Positions 7,028-14,906 of a DNA stretch of 23,794 nucleotides are shown in pieces. The position numbers were made by a program, and so were the translations under genes. Every line of letters begins with the position of its first letter. Position 1 is the stretch's first letter. The stretch lies in assembly GCA_001798455.1 (NCBI GenBank), contig MGSI01000062.1, forward strand, positions 1 to 23,794. Reading direction: 5' to 3'. The DNA is from Deltaproteobacteria bacterium RIFCSPLOWO2_02_FULL_57_26 (GTDB taxonomy: Bacteria > Desulfobacterota > Binatia > UBA9968). A model generated the notes under the pieces. The model saw only the letters and a program-made list of their open reading frames with translations. It did not search any database and was not told where the DNA came from.

Positions 7028-7055
7028 AATATAGAAAATGTAGAGCAATTTGCAA
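7028..7055 (-). promoter_or_regulatory. Candidate promoter of the mla operon
   Basis: On the minus strand TTGCAA (7055-7050), 16 bases, then TATATT (7033-7028) fit a sigma-70 promoter about 40 bases ahead of the mlaE start. It is the best match in the short divergent spacer. Confidence 0.4.
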
Positions 7056-7059
7056 GCCC

Positions 7060-7803
7060 ATGAGCAGACCACCAGGAATCCCGGCCGATGAAAGTTTAGA
7101 CACGCTGTATCAGGGGAAGCTCTCCATCCTGCAAAGCCGCGCTGGCTATCGCTTTTCTCTCGACGCGCTTTTGCTCGGCCATTTCGTTAAGATTCGCGCT
7201 CGAGATAAGATCGCCGATCTCGGGACGGGAAACGGCGTCATCGCGCTCCTCCTAGCCACGCTCCGTCCTACGGCGCAGGTGGTGGGGATTGAGATCCAGG
7301 AGGCGATGGTGACGAGGGCGATTCGCAACGCGAAGCTGAACCGTCTCCACCAGAGAGTCGAGATCGTTCAGGGAGACGTCCGCTCCATTAATGACATTTT
7401 CCCTGCTGAGAGTTTCGACGTCGCGGTTTGCAATCCTCCTTACCGGGGCTTGAAAAGCGGCCGCATCAATCCCGACTGGGAGCGGCGGGTGGCGCGCCAC
7501 GAGATCAAAGGCAGTCTGCAGGATTTTCTGCGCGCCGGGGCTTATCTGCTGCGGCCGAAAGGGAGGATGGCGCTGATTTTCCCGGCGGCGCGCGCGGTGG
7601 ATCTTCTCCAGGCCATGAGAACGGAGGGTGTGGAGCCGAAACGGCTACGCCTTGTCCATTCTGCGGCAGGAAGCGCTGCGGCCCTCGCGCTGGTCGAAGG
7701 GACCAAGGGGGGCAGACGCGAGCTTGACGTCATGCCCCCGCTCGTCGTCTACGCCGCGGACGGGGGATATACCACCGAGGCAAAGGTCATTCTCGGAGAA
7801 TAA
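7060..7803 (+). CDS. TrmN6-like tRNA1(Val) adenine-N6 methyltransferase
   Basis: This 247-residue SAM-dependent N6-adenine methyltransferase is of the YfiC/TrmN6 type. Family members methylate A37 of tRNA1(Val). Visible are the family N-terminus (LYQGKLSILQSRAGYRFSLDALLLGHF), SAM motif I DLGTGNGVIALLLA and the catalytic NPPY (124-127), preceded by FDVAVC. The C-terminal strands GRMALIFPA and LRLVHS follow the usual fold. The ribosome binding site is weak. It is divergent from mlaE, and its stop is eight bases from the stop of the convergent dciA-like gene. The family is clear; the exact tRNA substrate is by homology only. Confidence 0.88.
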   Translation: MSRPPGIPADESLDTLYQGKLSILQSRAGYRFSLDALLLGHFVKIRARDKIADLGTGNGVIALLLATLRPTAQVVGIEIQEAMVTRAIRNAKLNRLHQRVEIVQGDVRSINDIFPAESFDVAVCNPPYRGLKSGRINPDWERRVARHEIKGSLQDFLRAGAYLLRPKGRMALIFPAARAVDLLQAMRTEGVEPKRLRLVHSAAGSAAALALVEGTKGGRRELDVMPPLVVYAADGGYTTEAKVILGE

Positions 7804-7811
7804 GTTTTGCG

Positions 7812-8282
7812 CTACTTTTTGCCCTTGCGCGAGGCGGTGAGCAGCAGCCTCTTGAGCGCCCGGCGGAGCTCTGGATCCTTAATGGCGCGTAGTGGCTCTT
7901 CGTCGGGCTTGGATTCAGGGGGAGCGGCGGAAGAGGCCGGTGGTCTTTGTGCCGCCGTTCGGAGAGCAGCCTTGTCCAGCTTTCCGACCACGAAGAAGAT
8001 GTTTTTGACGACCTCTTTTCCTAGCCGCTGGTTGAGCCTCTCGGCGATCATCTCCTTCATATACTGGAGTTGCTGCATCCAGGTGGGGCTGGTGACCTTG
8101 ACGAAGAGGGTGCCGTGACGGATCTTCTCCGGCTGGGCATTGCGCGCGATCGTCGGGCCGACGATCTCATCCCAGATCGGCCACACCCGGTATTCCGTGA
8201 GCCGTGCGGATAGCTCAAGCCGTTGCAGGGATTTTTCCAGAACGGCGCCCAGCTTTTCGATATGCGAATCTTTGCCTGGCAT
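7812..8282 (-). CDS. DUF721 (DciA-like) protein
   Basis: This 156-residue protein has an N-terminal DUF721 domain (about residues 8-100), seen in VWPIWDEIVGPTIARNAQPE and GTLFVKVTSPTWMQQLQYMK. DUF721 proteins include DciA, the ancestral loader or partner of the replicative helicase DnaB in bacteria without DnaC/DnaI. A Pro/Ala/Ser-rich linker (about 110-125) leads to a basic C-terminal tail ending RKGKK, which could bind DNA. The gene is convergent with the tRNA methyltransferase and divergent from nrdJ. A short hairpin GCTCC-ATAG-GGAGC (8322-8335) lies in its leader. A helicase-loading role is inferred from the family. Confidence 0.85.
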   Translation of the reverse strand: MPGKDSHIEKLGAVLEKSLQRLELSARLTEYRVWPIWDEIVGPTIARNAQPEKIRHGTLFVKVTSPTWMQQLQYMKEMIAERLNQRLGKEVVKNIFFVVGKLDKAALRTAAQRPPASSAAPPESKPDEEPLRAIKDPELRRALKRLLLTASRKGKK

Positions 8283-8355
8283 AGTCGAGCCTATTTTCTC
8301 TCTAGCAAATTTCGTCGCTTGGCTCCATAGGGAGCATCGCTTTCTAAAAATTTTC

Positions 8356-8384
8356 TTGACAAGGTTTCCCTAAGCCTTTATAAC
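8356..8384 (+). promoter_or_regulatory. Promoter of the ribonucleotide reductase gene
   Basis: TTGACA (8356-8361), a 17-bp spacer and TATAAC (8379-8384) form a near-consensus sigma-70 promoter. Transcription would begin near 8391, giving a leader of about 60 bases. Confidence 0.75.
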
Positions 8385-8396
8385 AACATGTTGTGG
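8381..8396. promoter_or_regulatory. Probable NrdR box
   Basis: ACAACATGTTGT (8383-8394) is a perfect 12-bp palindrome overlapping the -10 box and the expected transcription start. Over 16 bases it matches the published NrdR consensus (acaCwAtATaTwGtgt) at 12 positions, including the CwA and TwG arms. NrdR represses ribonucleotide reductase genes when dATP is high. Usually two boxes are present; I find only one. Confidence 0.55.
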
Positions 8397-8417
8397 GAAC
8401 CAAGGATTAACCCACAA
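8391..8417 (+). promoter_or_regulatory. Inverted repeat at the 5' end of the nrdJ leader
   Basis: TTGTGGG (8391-8397) and CCCACAA (8411-8417) form a perfect 7-bp stem with a 13-base loop. It would sit at the very 5' end of the predicted message, and its left arm shares TTGT with the right half of the NrdR-like palindrome. It may act as an RNA hairpin protecting the transcript or as a second DNA site. Confidence 0.4.
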
Positions 8418-8452
8418 TAGGTAGAGGACATACGGATAGAAGGAGCGGGAAA

Positions 8453-11290
8453 ATGGCCAATCCAATATCGATGATAGCAGAAGAGAGCATAGCGCGGGGC
8501 GAGCCGGGCTACGGGCACGGCCTAACCCTCAGCCGCTACTTCACGCGGCCTACGGTGAACCCTTACGATGAAGTCGAGTGGGAGACACGGGCGGCAACCA
8601 TTCTCAACGAGAAAGGGCAGGTAGTCTTCGAGCAGCCCAACGTGGAGATCCCCAAGGCGTGGTCTCAAATGGCCACCAATGTAGTGGTCTCCAAATACTT
8701 CCGCGGTCCTCTTGGTAGCCCCCAGAGAGAACGCAGCGTGCGGCAGCTGATCGGGCGCGTCGTCACCACCGTCACCTCCTGGGGGAGGGCCGACGGCTAC
8801 TTTGCCGGCGAGGAAGACGCCCAGGTTTTTGCGGACGAGCTCGCGCATATCCTGCTGCATCAGAAGGCCTCTTTTAACAGTCCGGTCTGGTTTAATTGCG
8901 GGATCGAAAAGAAGCCGCAGTGCTCCGCCTGCTTTATCCTCTCGGTGGACGATACGATGGAGTCGATCCTCGATTGGTACCGCAAAGAGGGAATCATTTT
9001 CAAAGGGGGCTCGGGCTCCGGAGTCAACCTTTCAAGGATTCGCTCCTCCAAGGAGCAACTGGCGGGCGGGGGAACAGCCTCCGGGCCGGTTTCTTTTATG
9101 AAGGCGGCGGACGCTTCGGCCGGGGTGATCAAATCCGGAGGCAAGACCCGGCGTGCCGCGAAGATGGTCATACTCGACGTCGACCATCCGGATGTCGTGG
9201 AGTTTATCAAGTGTAAGGTTGACGAGGAGAAGAAGGCCTGGGCCCTTATCGAGGCGGGTTACGATTCCAGCCTGGACGGACCGGCCTACGGGAGCGTCTT
9301 CTTCCAGAACGCCAACAATTCCATCCGTGTGTCCGATGAGTTCATGCAGGCTGTGATGGAAGACCGGGAGTGGAAAACCCGCTATGTCACGACCGGAGAG
9401 GTTTGCGAGAACTATAAGGCGCGCGATCTCCTGCGTATGATCGCGGAGGGGGCCTATTTCTGCGGTGATCCGGGCATGCAATTCGACACGACCATCAACG
9501 ACTGGCACACCTGCTCCAATTCGGGCCGGATTAGCGCGTCGAACCCCTGCTCCGAGTACATGCATCTGGACGACTCGGCATGCAACTTGGCTTCGTTAAA
9601 CCTGTTAAAGTTTCTGCGCGAGGATGGCGGTTTCGATGTGGAGGCATTCCGCCACGCGGCCGATATCATGATCCTGGCGCAGGACATTTTGGTGGACAAT
9701 GCCTCTTACCCGACGCCTGAAATCGCGGCCAATGCCCACGCGTTCCGCGAATTGGGCCTGGGCTATGCCAATCTCGGGGCGCTGCTCATGTGGTTGGGGC
9801 TTCCCTATGATTCGGACGGCGGCAGGGGATATGCGGCCGCGCTAACGGCCCTGATGTCGGGCCAGGGGTACCTTCAGTCAACCCGCATGGCCGGAGCGTT
9901 GGGCCCTTTTGCCGGGTTGGCGCTCAACCGGCAACCCATGCTTCGAGTCCTCAACAAGCATCGCTCCCATGCCTTCAAAATCTCTTCTTCGCATGTCCCC
10001 TTGGATCTCTTGACGGCGGCTCGGGAAGTCTGGGATCTCGCCTGTGAAGCGGGAGAGAAGCACGGGGTGAGAAACTCCCAGGTCTCGGTGCTGGCCCCGA
10101 CTGGGACCATCGCCTTCATGATGGACTGTGATACGACCGGGGTGGAGCCAGATATCGCGCTGATCAAGTACAAAAAGCTGGTGGGAGGGGGTCTTTTAAA
10201 GATCGTCAACCACACGGCGCCACGGGCTTTGAAGCGGCTCGGCTACGACGTCAAGCAGATCCAGGAGATCATGGAATACATCGAGGAGCATGAAACCATA
10301 GAGGGAGCCCCGCATGTCAGGGATACCGACCTCCCGGTATTCGACTGCGCCTTCAAGCCCGCCAAGGGCCGACGCTCGATCCACTACTTGGGCCATTTAA
10401 AGATGATGGGTACGGTCCAGCCCTTCATTTCCGGGGCCATCTCCAAGACGATCAACATGCCGAGCGATGTGACCGTCGAGGAGATCATGCAGGCCTACCT
10501 GGAGGCCTGGAAACTGGGAGTTAAAGCCGTGGCGATCTATCGCGACGGGTCTAAACGGACGCAGCCCCTCAACACCTCCAAGGCGGAGAGCCAGTCACCC
10601 AAGGCGGTGACCCAGGAGTCTCGTCCTTTGCGTCGTAAGCTTCCCGACGAGCGCAAATCGATCACCCACAAGTTCGACATCGCGGGACATGAAGGTTACA
10701 TTACCGCGGGGATGTATGAAGACGGCCAGCCCGGCGAGATCTTCATCACCATGTCCAAGGAGGGATCCACCATCTCCGGCCTTATGGACTCTTTTGCGAC
10801 GGCGATCTCCATGGCCCTGCAGTACGGCGTGCCGCTCAAGGTCCTGGTGGACAAGTTCAGCCATATGCGATTCGAGCCTTCGGGCTTTACTAAAAATCCG
10901 GATATCCCGATGGCGAAGTCCATCATGGACTATATCTTCCGCTGGCTGGCGAGCAAATTTTTAGACGGGGAGGCGCAGCGCGAAGTCGGCATTGTAAAGA
11001 GAGACGACTCCCCCATCGAGAGGGGAAAAAACGACACGATGACCCCAAGCAAGAATTTTACCGACCCAAGCGGTGGCACTTCGCTATTTTCGCGCCCTCC
11101 TGAGGTAACCCAACCTGGCTCGTCATTTGTCCACACTCCACGAGGCAGTTCTGGCGTGACCACTATCAGCAGCGTCACGAGCCTCTATCAGCAGGATGCC
11201 CCCCCCTGTCCCGATTGCGGGGCGATCATGATCCGTAGCGGCGCCTGTTACAAGTGCCTGAACTGTGGCGCAGTGAGTGGCTGCTCATGA
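8453..11290 (+). CDS. nrdJ: Adenosylcobalamin-dependent (class II) ribonucleotide reductase
   Basis: This 945-residue enzyme reduces ribonucleotides to deoxyribonucleotides using adenosylcobalamin, so it works with or without oxygen. Catalytic residues are visible: Cys160 (QCSACF) and Cys377 as the redox pair; Asn364, Cys366 and Glu368 in NPCSE, with Cys366 the thiyl-radical site; then APTGTIAF (about 547-554) in the substrate loop. A TSCPD domain (about 740-850) follows. Next comes a Ser/Thr/Pro/Gly-rich linker, and finally a cysteine-rich tail with CPDCG and CYKCLNCG that likely binds zinc and carries reducing equivalents. The ATG at 8453 follows GGAG at good spacing. Its promoter and NrdR-like box are described separately. 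No other ribonucleotide reductase is in the window. Confidence 0.96.
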   Translation: MANPISMIAEESIARGEPGYGHGLTLSRYFTRPTVNPYDEVEWETRAATILNEKGQVVFEQPNVEIPKAWSQMATNVVVSKYFRGPLGSPQRERSVRQLIGRVVTTVTSWGRADGYFAGEEDAQVFADELAHILLHQKASFNSPVWFNCGIEKKPQCSACFILSVDDTMESILDWYRKEGIIFKGGSGSGVNLSRIRSSKEQLAGGGTASGPVSFMKAADASAGVIKSGGKTRRAAKMVILDVDHPDVVEFIKCKVDEEKKAWALIEAGYDSSLDGPAYGSVFFQNANNSIRVSDEFMQAVMEDREWKTRYVTTGEVCENYKARDLLRMIAEGAYFCGDPGMQFDTTINDWHTCSNSGRISASNPCSEYMHLDDSACNLASLNLLKFLREDGGFDVEAFRHAADIMILAQDILVDNASYPTPEIAANAHAFRELGLGYANLGALLMWLGLPYDSDGGRGYAAALTALMSGQGYLQSTRMAGALGPFAGLALNRQPMLRVLNKHRSHAFKISSSHVPLDLLTAAREVWDLACEAGEKHGVRNSQVSVLAPTGTIAFMMDCDTTGVEPDIALIKYKKLVGGGLLKIVNHTAPRALKRLGYDVKQIQEIMEYIEEHETIEGAPHVRDTDLPVFDCAFKPAKGRRSIHYLGHLKMMGTVQPFISGAISKTINMPSDVTVEEIMQAYLEAWKLGVKAVAIYRDGSKRTQPLNTSKAESQSPKAVTQESRPLRRKLPDERKSITHKFDIAGHEGYITAGMYEDGQPGEIFITMSKEGSTISGLMDSFATAISMALQYGVPLKVLVDKFSHMRFEPSGFTKNPDIPMAKSIMDYIFRWLASKFLDGEAQREVGIVKRDDSPIERGKNDTMTPSKNFTDPSGGTSLFSRPPEVTQPGSSFVHTPRGSSGVTTISSVTSLYQQDAPPCPDCGAIMIRSGACYKCLNCGAVSGCS

Positions 11291-11313
11291 GGGTCTGTGT
11301 CTAGCTGAGAGTA

Positions 11314-11643
11314 ATGGCAGAGATCAAGTCTTTCTGCACCCACGCTTACCACGCCGCTACACTCTGTGGCTATTGCGGCAGGCGCCTGTCTTTTTTCGGC
11401 GGGAGACTCGATTCCAAGGTCAAAGACTTCATCGTGCCGCTGTCCAAAGGAGGCTCGGATGTCCCCGAAAATGTGGTGGCCTGCTGTAAGGAATGCCACC
11501 TTTTGAAGGGGGACTATCTCAACTACGCTCTCCTTCCCCTGTTCCTGAACCGCACCCGGTTGCTCGCCGATATCCGGCGTTATGTCCGGGAGGTGCGGCA
11601 GGTCCTTGGGGGACATAGCTCGCTCGTGGATCTCCCCCGCTGA
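11314..11643 (+). CDS. Small HNH-family protein lacking the first catalytic histidine
   Basis: This 109-residue protein has a recognisable HNH/beta-beta-alpha-metal core. The zinc pairs are Cys18/Cys21 (LCGYCG) and Cys58/Cys61 (CCKECH). The segment IVPLSKGGSDVPENVV carries Asn53, and His62 ends the motif. The general-base histidine normally found in (D/E)H-IVPLS is Phe39 here (KDFIVPLS, codon TTC), so nuclease activity by the usual mechanism is unlikely unless another residue substitutes. It begins 23 bases after nrdJ with a poor ribosome binding site and is probably co-transcribed. It is convergent with the aspartic protease gene. A structural nucleic-acid-binding role is possible. The function is not known. 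Confidence 0.75.
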   Translation: MAEIKSFCTHAYHAATLCGYCGRRLSFFGGRLDSKVKDFIVPLSKGGSDVPENVVACCKECHLLKGDYLNYALLPLFLNRTRLLADIRRYVREVRQVLGGHSSLVDLPR

Positions 11644-11657
11644 GGGCTTTCCCGGGC

Positions 11658-12272
11658 TTACTTTTTCTCCAGGTGCAGGACGGACTTCGCCGTATCGATG
11701 TCGAGGCGGAAGTTGCTCAAGAAATTAAGTCCCAGGAGGCCCGAGATGCTGGGGTCGGGAAAGACATCATGCACCGCTGCCGTGAGGTTTCTGACCTGCA
11801 GCCCGCCCACCTCGATTGAGTCGAGCTTAATCAAGGGGGCTTGCACGACGCCGTTGGCGGTCTGGAAGGGCAGGGTGGGAAATTTCTGCCCGAGGTCAAT
11901 CTCTAGTTCCTTGGCCGTGGCGCGCGAGATCATGGTGTAGCTCGCTCCCGTATCGACGACGAATTTCGCCTCGGTCCTTTCATTGAGGGTGGCTTGGACG
12001 ACGACTACTTCCCCCTGCTTTTGCAAAGGCACGGAAACCTTGTCCAGGGAGAGGCCTTTTAGCTGATCCTGACTCGGAGGGGTCTCCCGCGTCTTGATGC
12101 GCTCGGTGTGGGAGCGAAATTTGCCCGGGATGTTGTGCGGATTGTCGGTGAAGTGGACCACACCCTGGTCATCTACCCAGCGGAAGATGTCGGCCGAGAA
12201 GGCCGTAGAGGGGAGGTTCCCTGGGATCAAAAGGATCAAGCCGACAACCCAAAGCGTGGAGGATCGAACCAT
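11658..12272 (-). CDS. Exported retropepsin-like aspartic protease with DUF4124 domain
   Basis: This 204-residue protein has three parts. Residues 1-26 are a signal peptide ending AFSA. Residues 27-50 form a DUF4124-type segment (DIFRWVDDQGVVHFTDNP). Residues about 80-204 are a clan AA aspartic protease domain with the active-site triad Asp107-Thr-Gly in FVVDTGASYTMIS. The downstream SISGLLGLNFLSNFRLDID is the usual hydrophobic-Gly partner motif of single-domain retropepsins, which must dimerise to form the active site. It is probably periplasmic or lipid-side anchored. Substrates are unknown. The gene is divergent from rpsO and convergent with the HNH gene, whose stop lies 14 bases away. Confidence 0.87.
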   Translation of the reverse strand: MVRSSTLWVVGLILLIPGNLPSTAFSADIFRWVDDQGVVHFTDNPHNIPGKFRSHTERIKTRETPPSQDQLKGLSLDKVSVPLQKQGEVVVVQATLNERTEAKFVVDTGASYTMISRATAKELEIDLGQKFPTLPFQTANGVVQAPLIKLDSIEVGGLQVRNLTAAVHDVFPDPSISGLLGLNFLSNFRLDIDTAKSVLHLEKK

Positions 12273-12338
12273 AAACGGCCCCAGTTTATCACAAAGGGCG
12301 TCCGGCGAAAACCGATTTTTTTCCCTTAACCCCCTCGC

Positions 12339-12367
12339 TTTACAAGGTCAATGTAGTGTGATAAAAG
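12339..12367 (+). promoter_or_regulatory. Possible promoter of rpsO
   Basis: TTTACA (12339-12344) followed after 17 bases by TAAAAG (12362-12367), with a TG just ahead of the -10 region, is the best sigma-70-like match in the 133-bp spacer before rpsO. The -10 is poor, so this is tentative. Confidence 0.3.
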
Positions 12368-12405
12368 TTTTGACGTAAGATTGAGAGAAGATTAGCGGAG
12401 AAAAC

Positions 12406-12675
12406 ATGGGCATTGCTCAGCAGCAGAAGCGGGAGGTTATAGAGCAGTTCAAAATTCATGAGTCCGACAGCGGCTCGCCTGAAGTGCAGGTGGCTCTCCT
12501 CAGTCAGCGCATCGAGTACCTGACAGGGCACTTCAAGGTTCATGTAAAAGACCACCACTCCCGCCGGGGCCTCCTTAAGCTTGTGGGGCAAAGAAGGAGG
12601 CTGCTCGACTATCTCAAAAAGAACGATTTCCAGAGATATCAGAATCTGATCCAACGCCTGGGAATCAGGAAGTAA
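12406..12675 (+). CDS. rpsO: 30S ribosomal protein S15
   Basis: This 89-residue protein is of normal length. S15 binds the central domain of 16S rRNA early in small-subunit assembly. The whole family pattern is present: DSGSPEVQVALLSQRI, LTGHFKVHVKDHHSRRGLL, VGQRRRLLDYLK and the basic ending LIQRLGIRK. GGAG lies eight bases before the ATG. It is followed by pnp after 69 bases, the gene order seen in most bacteria. S15 often represses its own mRNA through a leader structure; I could not identify such a structure here with confidence. Confidence 0.98.
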   Translation: MGIAQQQKREVIEQFKIHESDSGSPEVQVALLSQRIEYLTGHFKVHVKDHHSRRGLLKLVGQRRRLLDYLKKNDFQRYQNLIQRLGIRK

Positions 12676-12744
12676 TGGTCCCTCGCTGCTGGTCCCTTCC
12701 CTTTTTGCTTCCGTTGGGCACCCCCAATTCTAAAGGATCCGTAT

Positions 12745-14889
12745 ATGATCAAAAAAGTCGATGTTGACTATTATGGCCGTCCTCTATCTATAGAGGTCGG
12801 AAAATTGGCAAAGCAGGCCGATGGCGCTGCGCTGGTTCGCTATGGCGAGACGGTGGTTTTGGCCACTGCCGTAGCGGCCAAGGAGCTGAGGCTGGACACG
12901 GATTTCTTCCCCTTGACGGTGGACTATCAGGAGAAGACCTTCGCGGCGGGAAAGATCCCGGGTGGTTTCTTCAAGCGTGAAGGGCGCCCTTCGGAAAAGG
13001 AAGTCCTCACATGCCGGCTCATCGACCGCTCGATTCGGCCGCTCTTCTCCGACGGCCTGAGGTGCGAGACCCAGGTGATTGCGACGGTTCTTTCGGCGGA
13101 TAAAGAGAACGACCCCGACACGGTCGCAATGCTCGGGGCATCAATCGCTTTGGAAGTTTCGGACATCCCTTTCAAGGGGCCGCTTGCGGGGATTCGCGTC
13201 GGCCGGGCGCAGGGGGAATGGGTGATGAACCCGACTCAGAGCCAGCTGCAGCAGAGCGACATCAACTTGTTCCTTTCGGGCACCCGGGAAGGCATCGTCA
13301 TGGTGGAGGGCGGGGCGCAAATGGTGCCGGAGGATGTGCTCCTGGAAGCATTGTTTCGAGGTCATGAAGCCATCCAGCCACTCTTGGATATTCAGGAAAA
13401 GATCAAGCGGGAGATCGGTAAAGCCAAGCGATCTGTTCCGCCACCCGAGCGGGACGAAGGGCTGGCCCACCGCGTCCGCGAATTGGCCCAGGGCAAAATG
13501 AGAGAGGCCATTGAGGTACAGGACAAGCTCGAGCGTTATCGGCGTCTGGACGAGCTAAAAAGCGAGATCCTGTCCCAGGCCTTGATCGAGTATCCGGACA
13601 GGGAAAAAGAAATCGAGGGGACTTTCGAGGAGCTGAAGAAGGAGTTCTTCCGCCGACTCATCATCCAGGAGAGGCGGCGCAGCGACGGGCGGGGCCTAAA
13701 ACAGGTGCGCCCGATCAGTTGTGAAGTCCAGGTCCTGCCGCGCACCCACGGCTCGGCCATCTTCACCCGGGGAGAGACCCAGGCTTTAGTGGTCACGACG
13801 TTGGGGACCGCTTCGGACGAGCAAAAAATCGATGCCCTGATCGGCGAGCATTACAAAAAGTTCATGCTGCATTATAACTTCCCCCCCTTCAGCGTGGGCG
13901 AGGTGCGCTTTTTGCGCAGCCCGGGTCGGCGGGAGATCGGTCACGGCGCCCTGGCGGAGCGCGCGATTCTGCCCGTTCTTCCCAAGGAGGAGGACTTTCC
14001 GTACACGATTCGCATTGTTTCCGAGATCCTCGAATCCAACGGCTCCACGTCGATGGCCACGGTTTGCGGCGGCTCGCTCTCCTTGATGGATGCGGGAGTT
14101 CCGATTTCGGCGCCCGTGGCGGGTATCGCCATGGGCCTGATCAAAGAAGGGGAGGAGGTGCGCGTCCTTTCCGATATCCTCGGCGATGAAGATCACCTCG
14201 GCGACATGGATTTCAAGGTGGCCGGGACTCACGAGGGGATCACGGCCCTGCAGATGGATATCAAGATCAGTCGGGTGACGCGTGAGATCATGCGAGAAGC
14301 CCTGTACCAGGCGAGGGAGGGCAGGGTCGGAATCTTGAAGGTGATGGAACAAGCGATCGCCGCACCGCGCAAAGATATCTCGTTGCACGCCCCACGGATA
14401 ACCACCCTCAAGGTCAAGCCGGAAAAGATTCGCGAGATCATCGGTCCGGGTGGCAAGGTCATTCGCGGCATCATCGAGGCCACGGGTGTCAAGATCGACG
14501 TCGAGGACGACGGAACTGTCACGATCGCGTCGAGCGATGAGGCTGCCGCCCGCAGGGCGATCGAGATCGTGCAGAAGATCGCGGCGGAAGCGGAGGTCGG
14601 AAAAATTTACAAGGGGACGGTCAGAAAGATTATGGATTTTGGCGCCTTTGTCGAGATCCTTCCCGGCACCGACGGTCTCGTGCATATTTCGCAGCTTGCG
14701 CCCGAGCGCGTGCGCCGGGTGACCGATATCGTCAAGGAGGGCGATGAGGTGCTGGTCAAAGTCCTGGAGATCGACAGGCAGGGCAAGATCAAACTCAGCC
14801 GTAAAGAGGCTCTGGCGGAAACCGGAAAGGCATCTTTTCCTCCAGGTTCGAAAGCCCAATCCGATGACGCGCCCCGCGGGGGGCACTAG
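12745..14889 (+). CDS. pnp: Polyribonucleotide nucleotidyltransferase (PNPase)
   Basis: This 714-residue trimeric 3'-5' phosphorolytic exoribonuclease works in mRNA decay and RNA quality control. Two RNase PH-like domains flank a helical domain. The catalytic acidic residues lie in LGDEDHLGDMDFK (about 480-492). A KH domain begins near 551 (IREIIGPGGKVIRGI) and an S1 domain covers about 618-690 (GTVRKIMDFGAFVEILPGTD). Length matches the family. AGGAT stands before the ATG. It is the second gene after rpsO; the spacer has no clear terminator. Confidence 0.98.
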   Translation: MIKKVDVDYYGRPLSIEVGKLAKQADGAALVRYGETVVLATAVAAKELRLDTDFFPLTVDYQEKTFAAGKIPGGFFKREGRPSEKEVLTCRLIDRSIRPLFSDGLRCETQVIATVLSADKENDPDTVAMLGASIALEVSDIPFKGPLAGIRVGRAQGEWVMNPTQSQLQQSDINLFLSGTREGIVMVEGGAQMVPEDVLLEALFRGHEAIQPLLDIQEKIKREIGKAKRSVPPPERDEGLAHRVRELAQGKMREAIEVQDKLERYRRLDELKSEILSQALIEYPDREKEIEGTFEELKKEFFRRLIIQERRRSDGRGLKQVRPISCEVQVLPRTHGSAIFTRGETQALVVTTLGTASDEQKIDALIGEHYKKFMLHYNFPPFSVGEVRFLRSPGRREIGHGALAERAILPVLPKEEDFPYTIRIVSEILESNGSTSMATVCGGSLSLMDAGVPISAPVAGIAMGLIKEGEEVRVLSDILGDEDHLGDMDFKVAGTHEGITALQMDIKISRVTREIMREALYQAREGRVGILKVMEQAIAAPRKDISLHAPRITTLKVKPEKIREIIGPGGKVIRGIIEATGVKIDVEDDGTVTIASSDEAAARRAIEIVQKIAAEAEVGKIYKGTVRKIMDFGAFVEILPGTDGLVHISQLAPERVRRVTDIVKEGDEVLVKVLEIDRQGKIKLSRKEALAETGKASFPPGSKAQSDDAPRGGH

Positions 14890-14906
14890 CCCGACTTTTC
14901 CTTTCC

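Noticed and set aside
6183..7034. Long plus-strand open frame opposite mlaE
   Set aside because: It is the antisense of a clear permease gene in GC-rich sequence, rich in His/Glu/Gly/Arg with no domain, ribosome binding site or family match.
8391..8452. Cobalamin riboswitch ahead of the B12-dependent reductase
   Set aside because: The leader predicted from the promoter is only about 60 bases, far too short for a cobalamin riboswitch, and no B12-box-like sequence is visible.
13786..14886. 366-codon minus-strand open frame inside pnp
   Set aside because: The plus strand encodes PNPase with all motifs intact. The antisense frame has the Arg/Asp/Leu-rich look of a shadow and no recognisable domain.
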